This document shows, piece after piece, positions 1-12,714 of a stretch of 64,000 bases of DNA; the stretch's first letter is position 1, and each line of letters starts with the position of its first letter. The translations under genes and the position numbers were made by a program. The notes beneath the pieces are model-generated. The model was given only the letters and a program-made list of their open reading frames with translations. It was not told the DNA's origin and ran no database searches. This stretch comes from Brevipalpus yothersi (lineage: Eukaryota; Arthropoda; Arachnida; Trombidiformes; Tenuipalpidae), in NCBI GenBank assembly GCA_003956705.1, contig QZCP01000701.1:124001-188000 (forward strand), read 5' to 3'.

Positions 1-3000
1 TCACAAGAAAATGAAGAATCTAACTTGAATGAATCCTTCCAACAGGATGCTCACTTTCGTGTCATACCTCCAACACCAGCAAGAAAATCTACTCCTAATT
101 CGACTGCAGATATGTCCAATAGGCCTTATAATTTACATTTGAACGAAAACAATCGAGATGGAGATGATTCTAGTAGCTTCCGGTGGGATTGTGTGTGGCA
201 GTGTCGAACATCATCACCGGTCTGTTTTCTTCGCTTCTCACCGGACGGTTCGCTGTTTGTTTCTGCTGGTAAATCTGATCGACTAGTGAAAATATGGTTT
301 GAAAGTGCAGCCAAGATGACTGATTCCTTCAATCCAGGAAACTACGCTTCATTCGCTTCCAATGATAATTCTCAGTCACACAAATTTGAGGCTTACCATC
401 CACTCCACCAGCACAATGAGCATCACCAGTCTGAACAACTTCCTCCGAGATCTACTCATCAGCCTATTAATGATATAAATTATTCTTTTATTTATATTGC
501 TCATCCTCGAGCGATCACTGGTATTTCATGGCGAAAAACAAGCAAATACCTCCCACGTGGCTCTGTAGCCAATATGCTAGTCACTTCTTGTCGAGATAAT
601 ATATGTCGCCTATGGGTGCAAACATTGCTACCTGATGATGGACTAGTCAATTTTAGTCAAATAGAAAGCCTATCAAATCATACAGTACCCCGTAATCAGA
701 CCCAGCGTCATCGCCAAAAATTGCTTCAACGATTGAAACATATGAAATCTTTCAGCCAATTCAAGAAGAGGCAAGCAGTAAATCATACCAAGCCAAATGG
801 TGAATCTGGTGTTAATGGTATTCCTCGAAGTAGTTCGAGCAATCAATTAGGTAGCGGTGAACCGATTCCCACCCTACCAAGCACATTCAGTGTTCACGAT
901 TTTCATAATTTCAGCCTGTGTGGTACTGCTGTCACCCCAGGATTCCATTTCCATCTCGCTGCAAGTATTAACGCCGAAACAGATATACCGTTAGTTCCTA
1001 GTCTTTCTACAAACGATGCGGTCAACTCATCGAGTGCGCGAGCCTATCCCAATTTCGTCATGCACTGGTTGAACAATAAAGAAATGGTATTCACTCGTGC
1101 AGCGGAAAGATTATTACAAGATATTAGTGTCAAAATTATGCAAGTTGAAACTGCATCTGCTCTTTCGGGTCACAGTGAAGGTGAAGGTAGTGATGCGGGA
1201 GAATGTGAAGGTGATCCTGAATCAATGATTGATAATATTGACGCCGAAAGTACAATCACTGCGGAGTCTAGTAAAAAATTACGCCATAGATTATGTCACA
1301 AAGTGAATCATCATAAAAATCGAAATCATCATCGCAAAGCTCATCACCATAGTAGTGGCGATCACAAGACACATTCAACCAAAATTGATAATGAAGAGAC
1401 ATCAATAAGCAATGATAATATAGGCTATGACTCACAACCACATTCTGCCCGTCCTAGTGCACCAACAATATCTCTTTCAGCATCAGCAACAAATGATTTA
1501 AATAACCTAGCAGTAACCGGCTCAGCATCACACTCCTCTGCCTCCATTAGTGATATGTTAGATCGGCGATTCGAGTCAATGTTAAGAGAATGGAACTCAC
1601 TTTCCGATTTACTCTTCAGTATTCATCCAGTCGATGGCTCATTGTTGGTTTGGCTGGTCCAATGGCTAGATGAAGCCGTTCCAGGTTCATTTAGACAAGC
1701 ACAAGTCAATTTTTCTTCTCGCATTCCAAATGCTATTCCTCTTGGAGATGCAGCTACTATGTCACACAATTTGGCTCTCTATTCGCCTTTGATCTATCTC
1801 GATCTCAAATCGACCGTCGCTCAAACTCCTACTTCTCCTCGATCTGAATCATCCAGTAATCTAGAGACAAAATCCAATTCTGAAACACATTCCGCTACTG
1901 ATTTCAAAAATCCCCAAGTTAACGATTCCATTACTCCAGCGGTGTATATGGTGACCAAGCATAACAATGGATCACTCAATTTGTGGACTATTAGTTTCGC
2001 CGAAGTCACCCGATTCACTCAATTGATGAGCATAAGTCATGCGAATCGTGTTTGTGGACATCGATTCCGTGTCAATGATATTTCCTGTCATCCTGTCTTG
2101 CCTCTACTTTTGACTACCTCTCACCACAATCTTCCCAACCTTACAGCATCAACTCCAAAATCTGATGGATCCTCAGTCATATCCAGTCCCACTGGAAGTG
2201 TTGCTACCAATAGCTCTTGCTTACCTCCATTTCAGGTATATTCAAAAGTTTTGCATTCTTTCGTTCAGTTTTTCATTACCTCATTTTTTCTTTAGAGCTT
2301 ACCAAACTCTGGATTCTGTTCAGAGCTGATTCTGTGGAAAGTCGACCCAGTTGGTCCACTATCTCGCTCTGGTGGAGTAACAGAGCTTGCGAGAATCAAT
2401 TCACTAGAAACTTCAGCATTCGCTAATGTCGCATGGATTCCAACTCTCCTGCCTAGTACAACTTTAGGATCTATATCAAACTCTCCTAGTGCCTGTTTCA
2501 TTGCTTCTGATGGTCATCAATTAAGAGTTTACCAAGCTGTTATAGATGCTAGGACTCTGCTCTCTGAGCTTTCCGTCGCTCAACGTTACTCTGGAACTCC
2601 CACTGTTTCAGCAACTAGTGAAGATACAACTTCATCGGACATTGGCGGGATTTGTGCTGACCTTAATCAAGTTTTTAAAATTGTTAGTCTCCAATCGACA
2701 TCTAGACCTGGCTGTATACTTGAATTGGATAGTATTTCTGATGCGACTCATGATTGGCAGCATACTCAACTTTTGCACGTGTTTCAAGACAAACTTCTTC
2801 GTGGTGACCAAGTAGCTTTGAATAGATGGAAAGAGAAACATGATCGTGCGGGCAGCAATCTAGGTTTTGTAGAGCCCAATTTGGGAGCTGTGGTTGATTT
2901 GAGGCATAACGCAGTTTTTCGTGAGCCATTCTTTTTAACTGTTCTAGAGAAAGATGAACATGGTCGCTCAGTGTTACACATGTGGAAATTGATCATTTCA

Positions 3001-6000
3001 TCAGCTCATCCTTCATCTGATCTTACAAACGATCGCTTTTCCTATGTACCTGATAGTAATTTGATACAAGATGAGTCAGATCTCGATCAATCTTCTCCCA
3101 GTGGCGGTTCTCCGCTTCCAGAGAGAAAAGGAGGTGATCATGATGATAGACGGCCTTCCAAAACTCATTCCATTAGAGGTACGAACCAATCGATATCTCC
3201 ACTGCAAATAGTGACAACCAAAGTTTGCACTCAAGTGTTACCACTCCCAGAGGATGTTGAGATACTTCATGCAACTCCATCGGCAGGACATCTCAGCTCC
3301 TCTAACATTTATCCAGCTTGTTTTGCTCCCTACCTGATTTGTACCGCTTGTTCAGACGGTACTCTTCGCTTTTGGCGCTGTAAGGTTGAAGAGAATTCAT
3401 CCAATAATAATGATAGTCGAGCAACCGTTAATTTAGATTGTGCAGATGATGACGAAATTTCTACTAAATACACTTGGGTAGAGTGGGAAATGTTGATCAG
3501 TAAAAAGAAATCCAGTGCGATTGATGTTCCAGGCTTACCATTGTATGTAAGTTGCGCTTACTCTGGTCGCCTAGCATGTGCCTATAAACATGGCCAATCT
3601 TTTTCTCGACCAACAAGCAAAGATCCTCAGGCCCGATATATGAACATAAACTTGGCAATCTACGAGTGTGAGTCAACTGGTGGATCAGAATGGGTTTTAG
3701 AAGATACTATCCACCTTAAGAATATCGTTATCCCAGAGACAGATCAAACTCAGCAAATAGATTTGGCTCCTCTCATCAATACCACTATTCGAAATCGTAA
3801 AACACGAGATACATTGCTGTATCGTCTCAGTAGCTCTGATGAACATCCAGAGACCAATAAGAGTGCAACCAACATTCAACGGTTGCTATCTGTGCCAAGT
3901 TGCTCAACTATGCAATCTTTGAAAAAAATAATCGCAGAGCAGGGAAATCAGTTCACACTAACTCAAAAATCCATTGTACAATTGGATTGGGTGTCCACTG
4001 AGGATGGCTCTCACATTCTATCCGTTTCAGTTGGGGATAAGGTATCAGTCTTCACTCCAGTTTCAACCGATATTGCTCAAGCTAATTTACAGGCAATGAA
4101 TAGTACAAAAACAGGAGCTGCACCTCAAGCTCGTATGCTATTAAAGCAAATGTCGTCAATGGCTACTCTTAGTCAAGTCGAAGATATTCGGTGGATGAAG
4201 CTGAGAACAACTAACTTACGAACAGCAGATAGCTTACCTCCATTACCTATGCAAATGAGCTGGGTTCGTGATGGTATACTTGTGGTTGGCATGGACAATG
4301 AGATGCACATCTACACTCAATGGAAAAGTCAATCTTCATTTTCACAAGTGCCTTCATCCGAAGTCGTTGATTCGCGAATTCTAACGGAAGAGGGGCTTCT
4401 CATTCATGCTCAAGAATCATCTCACCTCAGACTGCCATCTCACACCCCTCTCCCACGTTCTCCGTCTTCATCAGTAATAAGTTCCTTATCCGAATCCAAG
4501 AAGCATGCTTCCAACTTGACAATGCCTGCAGTAGGCGGTGCAGGGCCTTCTCCTGGATCAGTTAATCAGGTCTCTGGACAGCATGATATATCCAAAAATT
4601 CTTGCTTATCTCAATTTCCTGACTTTGGAATATTCGAGGCCAGCCGCCTTGCATGCCCTGTCCTACCTCAATATCATCCTAAACAGTTGATGGAACTTCT
4701 TGCATTCGGAAAAATTTCACGAGTTCGTGCTATCCTCTCACATTTGGTCAAATCATTATGTTCAATGGATTCCTTGAAAAATTATCTCAATCCACAACAG
4801 TCAACCGGATATGGTGGTGAAACTCGCGCTCGCTCATGGACTCGCTCTAGAACTCTCTCAGTTGCAGCTCCTCCAGCCTCTCCTGGTGCTCCTTCTCCAT
4901 TGGAAGCGGAAAATTATTTTCCAACCATTCCTGAAGAGGTTCAACTCGACTACACTGAGATCACATCAATTCGTCCCTTACCGTTGTTTGCTCTTGTAGA
5001 AACTGAATCGGAAAAGGTTAAGCGTCCCTCCGATCGGGGCTCATCAACTTCGAAGGATTCTCTTTTCGATATAAATTCCAGTGTAGACCTCTCAAATCCA
5101 TCAAAATCTCAGGTAGATGAAACTCTTGATGAGATGATGGGTAGGAGCGCATTTAGCTTCGGTTCAAATAAATCAAAAAAGAACGAGTCATCTGATCATT
5201 TGATGGACTTCAATCCTCATCAAGCTAGGCTCCTCACAAAAATACTTACTCACTCACACCTACCAGGTTTATCTAGCCTCGATCAGATGCATTTATTAGC
5301 TCTTGCTGATGCTGTAGCCTCTTTCGACCCTCAAAAAGAACCTGGATCTGGATCTGACTACCTTAAAGCTTCTGACACAAGAGAAGAACAAATGATATCC
5401 GCTGATTCTCTTGATGACTGTGGATTGCGATTCCTTCTAACTATGAGACAACACACTTATCTGTTGCGTTGTCTTCCATTCGCTCATCGTAGATTACTGC
5501 AGAAGAATGGACTAAGCTCAGCGAGTCTTGTATGGGCTTTCCACTCCGAGACGCAGGAGGAGCTGGTTCAACTGATCCCATCGGTTTCAAAAGGAGCCCC
5601 CAAATGGTCAGAATTGAGAGAACTCGGTGCTGGCTGGTGGATCAGAAGTAATTTTGTCCTGAAACGATTAATTGAACAGACAGCTAAAGCAGCGTTCCAG
5701 ATGAATCAAGATCCCCTCGATGCTGCTTTGTTTTATCTTGCCATGAAGAAAAAATCCCTCGTCTGGGGATTATACCGGTCAACAGGTGACAAGAAGATGA
5801 CAGATTTCTTCCAAAACAATTTCAGTGATGACAAATGGAGACGAGCAGCTCTCAAGAATGCTTACGCTCTCCTTGGAAAACAGCGTTTCGATCATGCTGC
5901 AGCTTTCTTCCTCCTTGGTGGTTCAGTTTGGGATGCCATTGAAGTTTGCATGAATAAACTCAATGATCTCCAACTGGCTATGGTTATCGTTCGATTGTAT

Positions 6001-9000
6001 GAGGGCGATATTGAAACAATTCCCAGCAATTTGAAGCGAATACTCTATCAAGAAATTCTCGGGTGTGAGCCTGATGGCTCGAATTTCGATATTGAGCGAG
6101 CGCATCCTGATCCATTCCTCAGGAGCATGGCATATTGGATGCTACAAGATTATACAACTGCCTTGACAACACTTCTGGAAACTGAGGCTGGATCTCGACA
6201 TCCAAAATTTGTTGCTTCCAATGATGTTCGAAATAGTTTCGAAGGCAATCTTGAGAGTGGAACCAAGCGGAAGGAAAGTCAAGATGGTGAAAAGCAAGAC
6301 GCGGCTACTACTCCCAGTGTCTTTAACTTTTATCTTTACTTGCGAAATCAACCTCTGATCCTTCGTCGACATTTAGCTCAAACACTCAAAGAGAAGCGAA
6401 ATGGCGCCAAGGAGAAAGAGGAGATGATTCGAGAAGCTAGTGAAGCGATAACTCCGTTTGAACGTAGGCTCTACTTTTTGACGGCTCACCAACATTTCCT
6501 AGCGGGCTGTCCATCGTTGGCACTAGAAGTCCTTTCGAGATTGCCCCACAAGATCACGAATGATGAAACGAATGTTTTTCTGAAGAGAGGTGGCTCAATT
6601 GATCAATCAGTGGATACTGGTGATGAAATAATTAATACTGCTATGCTTCCATCCAGTCCAACACCAGGCACTGCTACAGTGGCTAAAACTGAGCCCGAGA
6701 AGTCCGATTCAATTGATTGGGGAGCTCCCATGACGGATTTCAGCTCCATGAGTGATTTCAAAATTGACATTACTATCGATGCTGGATCAGATGAGGAAGA
6801 TGAAGAGAATACGGGGCTTCAGATGAAGGTGAAATCTTCCGATAAGTCTTCAGAATCTGAGGTCTTCAATGATGGATCATCTCGACAAATAGAAACTTCC
6901 TCAAAACTCGATATTATGGCTCAACAACTTAAATTCATTGCATGTCTCAAAATTTTGATGGAAGAACTGAGTACTTTAGCTACAGGATTTGAGGTTGATG
7001 GAGGCCGATTGCGTTATCATCTATATCTCTGGCTAGAAAAATCTGTGATTGCTTTAAAAGAAACATGTAACTATCGCACCTTTTCAATGAGAGGCTCTGA
7101 CAATCAAATAACTGATAAGTATGAGGCAAGTCCAAAGAAAACCAGCTCAATGATTTTGGACGATGGAAATCTGGCTCCAGGTGACTTATCAACTCCTCGT
7201 GGCTCTCACTCTGAGGTCAATGGGAGTTTTGGAGAATTCAAACCTACACTCCATGAAGTTCTACTCGCAGAAAATCTTGACTTCGAGGCAAAACTTCAAA
7301 GAGCCGCGCGACGCAAAGAATGGTTACAAGGAAATGAGGCATTGCTTCGAACTCTGCTTAGCTACTGTAGTTTACATGGGGCACATGGAGGTGGTCTATC
7401 CTCTGTTAGAATGGAGCTCATCCTTTTACTTCAAGAGCTTCAACAAGAACGATCTCAACACCAACTCTTATCTCCACTTCCATTCCCTACAACTTTACCA
7501 CTACTTGCAGCATCCGTTGCCTGTCAGAAGACTGTGATCGCTGATCCCATCCGACATTTGCATTCAGTTACCAATGACATTCTCACAGAACTCACTGGAA
7601 TGAAAATTCCTCCATTATCATTGCCTATGAGTTACTGTGAAGTTTTTGTACTTAGAGATTTAGGTCTCTCATTATCAGCATGTGTGTACCAGTCTCTTTC
7701 GAATAGCGACAACCTAGAACTGAAGAATACCAATATCAAAGAAGATCTTCTGGGCGCCTCTGTTGTATGTGCCAATAGTCACCTTCTGGCTGGAAATCAG
7801 TCTCGTCGGGGTCCACGAATTTGCAGTGAATCAAACGAACCTCTGCAGATAACAACTTCTCCTAGTAAATGGCCTGGTGTTCAATCTCTTCGGGCGCTGT
7901 TGGCTCGTGATAAAGATGAAGATTCGCCTAAGTTGCATACCTTGCTATGTGAAGCTTATGTTGGTATCTACATGAGCCAGCTAGTGTTTTGTATTGCTGC
8001 CTGTGATGCTCACGTTCTTTATCGCTTAGTTGGATTAGAGTTTAATGAATCAGTCTGGAGCAATCTTTTCGGTGGTGGAGCAAAAAAATTGATACATGTT
8101 ATCACTCAGAAGCCTCAACTTTCACCTGCCTCCAGCGTTCCTTTGAATAAGGATGACCAAACACTTGGAGTGCTTACCTCTCTTTCACAACAACGAATGA
8201 AGTTACATATGAAGATTCTTCAGCAATTGAATCAAGATAAACCATCTCCACCCCAGTCTGCAACCATAAAAGAAGATCGAACAACATACAAAGAACAATT
8301 TGTTCCTCCTCAAATGTCAATCATTTCATTTTTCATGTCTAAACCAAAATTAACTGATGAATGGGTGCTTCTAGACTATGACTCAACAGATTCCGATCAA
8401 AGTGAAGCCGGTGACTCTGACGATGAATTTGATGCTGTTGATGACATTTTTAATGACACTTCTGATCTCGGTAAAGGAGGAGAAACCAAAAGAACTGATG
8501 CTATCAATAAAAAATCAGAGATAGAGCAGTATGCATGGGGTATTATTCGCTTTGCTGTGATCAAACTTGCTCGATTCCATCTGGCTCAATTTCTGTCCGT
8601 TGCTGGCGTTGAAGTTCGAGATTTACCAACAACATCGCCCCTGATACATTCCATCTTCAAAGTTCTTGAGATGTGGTGTTTCCATATGAAAAAGTATATG
8701 GATCGATTTCCAAGAACTCCGCTCAATTTCCTGCCGAATACTTTCGTTGAATCAACACCTCATACAGGTGGTCCACCGATTTGGAAATACAAAGTTCTCT
8801 TAGAAATGAATAATACGCCTTTTAGATCTCACAATTCGATAAGCAAACCACAGAAACGGCTCTGGAACTATTTAGTCAGACAAGATAAAGTTCAAGATTT
8901 GTTCATTCGATACATATTTGGTAAATCTAAGGTAAACGAAGTGCCTGACACCGTTCCAAATGGCAAAGATGATAGCAATGAATCTTCTCCTGTGACTGAC

Positions 9001-11336
9001 CCAACACGTATCGTTCACAAAGATCAAGATAATATTAGCGCTTTCTGTATCAATAGTACTCAATCAGGCCTAATATCTCTTGCCACTCCTAAAGAAATCA
9101 TCGAGATGGATATTAGCTCTTTGCTTGAAACGACACCATGGCTTGAAGAAGAAGCAGAGTATGATATCCTGAATATGTCTAGGTATGTGAATTTTCAGCA
9201 TTCTTAGTTGTTACAGGGCTTATCAGTGTGTAATATGAACTTCATCTTCATTATTCCAGAGCCTCTGATCCTCCTGCATCTTGCAATTATCTGATGGTTC
9301 AACATCCTGCTGATAAGATGGCTTTTTCCCCTGGATCCAAAGCTATGTCAACTCAATCCATTTCAGCTTCACCCCATCAACAAAAACAGAAAGCAACACC
9401 ATTGGTAAGTGTTTATTCATCTGTGTATCTCTGTGCTATCTATAAAATGTCAAATATGCCACTTGAACTAACGTCCGTAACAAATCCTTTGACCCCTCCT
9501 CACTTTTATCGTACACCATAACCGTCCACTGATTCGACTAGGCTAAACTTCATTTTCCGGGTTGCAATAACCCTTACTTCTGTCAGTACGTGATTGAAAG
9601 AAGTCGTCACGCTCTGAAGCCGGTAAGAAGCCTGTAGAAATTTCAGTTGTTAGTTTTAGTTTTAGTTTCTTCTTCGTTCTTGTTTGATGTTTCAACTTGG
9701 TTTTAATTATTTTTGATTTGTATTGCAATGTTTTACATTGATTTCATCTTGTTTTCGCTCTTTTCAATGAATGCTCAAAACGTGATTCTTTTTTCAGTTG
9801 AGGCGACATCGAACCGAAGGAACTCGAAGGCTCTGTGCTCATCCTACCTTACCTTATTGTAAGTTTCCATTGATTTTCGAATAAATTCAATTTTTTATTC
9901 CCTGATGAAGCTTCGGATCTTTGTAACTTCAATTGAATGATGGGGATTAAAATTATTTGAAGTTTGATTCCTTCAGAGAAGATTATATCCGAATATCGGC
10001 ACTTCAGAGTGAAACAAAGCCTTTAAAACGTATCTTATATCAATGATAACCCTTTTTCCTCCTTTTTAGATCTCTCTGGTTCGCAAGATGGTTCTGTTCA
10101 CCTGTGGGAATGGCGACATCAGAACGCTCTTGCTTCTCCCCGTCCTCCTGGAACTTTTGCCAAAGTAACCAAGGTTTCCTTTAATCAAATAGGCAATAAA
10201 TTTGGTGTAACTGATGGTGATGGGAATCTGAGTCTTTGGCAGGTCTCTTTATGTACATCAGGAAGTAAACCATTCTATGTAAGTTTCGATTCTTTCAAAT
10301 TGATTTAAATCGAGTGTCACCTGTGGTCGAGGGAAGCAAGATGGACTAGCATGCTGGTCATCTCATTCAATCCATATCAACTTGGTAAATTTGTTTAGGT
10401 TGAGATGAGATGAGAATTGCAGCATGAATCATAGCATAGAGTAGAAGATGGGTACAATTCCAGCTATTATGAATATAGCACCAGCTAAAATGATCATTTT
10501 AGAAATTCAGGTTTGGTAAATTAGCCTTAGAAAAATCAAACGTTAGATTTTTTGTCGGAAGAAAATCTAGAACATTGTTCAGATTAGAAGATCCATCTAT
10601 TCAAAGTCATCATCTGAGTTTGGAATTTTCATTGCTCCCATAATTTTGTTGAAACAATGAGGGAAATCATTTTTACCGTTGAATATTCAAAAAATGATGA
10701 CACTAATTTGTAATTCTCTTTCAGAGTATGCAAGTTCATTCAAAGATAGCCAGCGATTTCACATTTTTAGGCTCTTCTAGTCTAATTATAACAGCTGGTC
10801 AATCAAATGATCATAAAAATGTGTGTATGTGGGATACTCTTTTGCCTTCTCGAAAGTCACTTGTAACATCTTTCGCATGCCATGAGCACCATGGTGCCTC
10901 AGTAGTGCTCTACACTCCACTTAATCAATTGCTCATAACTGGAGGTAAAAAAGGTGAAGTCTTCATTTTTGACATGAGGCAGCGAGTTCAGCGTAACAAA
11001 TTCCAAGCTCACGACTCTGCAATCAAATGTATTTGTCTTGACCCGGGAGAAGAATTTTTCGTCACTGGCTCAGCTGATGGTGACATAAAAGTAAGTCTAG
11101 AACCCTCATCAACTTTTCCCTTTTTAATCATAACTTTTTTTCTTCCACAGGTTTGGAGTCTGGTATCTCTTCCTGTGGCTCTCTACTCTTTTCCTGGTGA
11201 ACACACCCGAAGCACGATTTTTCGAAATATTGGAATGGGTGTTTCCCATCTATCAGTAGATAACGATGGTAGACTCTTTTCATGCGGGGCTGATGGATCA
11301 TTCAAAATGCGACAGCTCCCAGAATTTAAAATATGA
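1..11336 (+). CDS. Rbcn-3A: DmX-like protein / Rabconnectin-3 alpha (DMXL), 5' partial
   Basis: WD-repeat scaffold homologous to DMXL1/2 and yeast Rav1, known to promote assembly and activity of the V-ATPase on endosomes, lysosomes and synaptic vesicles. The frame is open from base 1 with no start codon, so perhaps 150 N-terminal residues lie upstream. Seven exons keep phase: 1-2235, 2296-9182, 9260-9404, 9798-9858, 10070-10278, 10725-11090, 11151-11336 (3362 aa here). Visible blocks: an N-terminal WD stretch (FSPDGSLFVSAGKSDRLVKIW), SELILWKVDPVGPLSRSGG, a Rav1-type helical core near residue 1900 (LVWGLYRSTGDKKMTDFF), acidic and Ser-rich linkers, and C-terminal WD repeats (YLSGSQDGSVHLWEW, FVTGSADGDIKVW, SCGADGSFKMR) as in DmX proteins. 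The introns 9405-9797 and 10279-10724 exceed 300 bp and hold nothing I recognise. Identity is secure; the unseen 5' end is the only gap. Confidence 0.95.
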
Positions 11337-12714
11337 GCAAGCTTCTATCTAAATTCCACTTATTATTGCGCTTTCCATGATCTGAGGATTCGATCTTCAT
11401 ACTTCTTATTTGTTCCGATTCGTTTTTTCGATTGAATCAAAGATTCTATCTCGTGTATCGAGACTGTTCTTGAATTTTATTGTGTGCAATCATTTGTATT
11501 TTTCTGTTTCGTTACTTCAAATACTGAGGGCTGGAAGTTGCCAAATTTTTTGGAACAATTTTTTGTGATCAATAAGAAGATTCAATTTCGTTTATAACAC
11601 TATATCATTGAAAGAGAGTTCATGTTTGTGCTATCACCTTTTGTTCTCTCTCATTAACAGTTTCCTTCATTCATTCAATTCATATCGAATTTTCTCAGCT
11701 ACTCCTTGCTGTATTTCCAGAATGATGTACTCCAGACTTGAACTCTTTTACAAAGCAAACTCTGCGCTCAACTATCATAAATAAGATAATTCACTTACTT
11801 AACTATGTGTTTTGAATGAGTCAAAATATTCGTCCCGTCAGATTTTATGTCATGAAGACATTCATGTCCAGGTCTTTGAGTTCAGGAAAGGACTATCGCT
11901 AATTACTATTGATTGGTGAAGAAGGTCCGTGCGTGGATGCTTAGAAATGTACATTACAGTTTCACGGCCATTGCTATGCATCCATCCCATTGAAAAATAT
12001 GGGAAGCATACTTGAACCCAGAATGAATCAAGTTCAGATCTATTTAGATTACTACTCATAAATCAATCGATCAATCAACTCGGAAACTGGTCGATTACCG
12101 TGGAAAAAAAACCTCTGGCCAAAGAGCAGAACTACTCTTTGCCTCGGGTCGAAATCTATCTTCAATAAGACACTTGGATTATTTCGACCACAGTCCTCAA
12201 AATTGATTTTTTCTCAGTATCTTGATTGAACTGTGAAGCAAATTGTCTTAAACAAAAAAAGTTGAGCTGAAGAATGGAGAAAAGTATCAAAAATATCAAA
12301 AATTAAATTTGAGAATGACCATCATCCCATTAAATCAAGGAATAAAACTAAAACTTTCGATAAAAAATCGAGTTCACTGTATCAAGTTCTTGATTCGTTT
12401 TTCCTCGTTTCCTTGACATCGATCTGTCATGCTCTGAACAGTGTTGAGAAAAAATTAACGAGTTGTTGCTGTTGTTGACATTTTGCATACGTACATGTTG
12501 GTTAATTGTGATCCACAACATCTATCTTTTTGGTGTAATAATTGTTAATTTTTATCAATATTTGCTTAAACTAAGTACGAATCGTATCATTAGGTACCAT
12601 TTGGATAGCTACCAAATCTTGTATAAAGTGCTATTTGAGAGCCTGTCTGTGTATGTGTGTTGATGGGTTGTTTGTTGATGAATCGGGTCACTCATTTCAC
12701 ATCCATTTTTGATA
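11337..12714. other. Intergenic region between DmX-like and ZFC3H1-like genes
   Basis: This 1.4-kb stretch holds the 3' flank of the DmX-like gene and the 5' flank of the next gene. It is AT-rich, with only short open frames that lack family features. I see no RNA gene and no transposon. An ORF of about 65 residues ending just upstream of the next start has no recognisable homology and is probably chance. Confidence 0.5.

Noticed and set aside
2217..2815. Frames of 69-89 codons around 2217-2815 on both strands
   Set aside because: They overlap the end of exon 1, a 60-bp intron and the start of exon 2 of the DmX-like gene, whose phase is unbroken.
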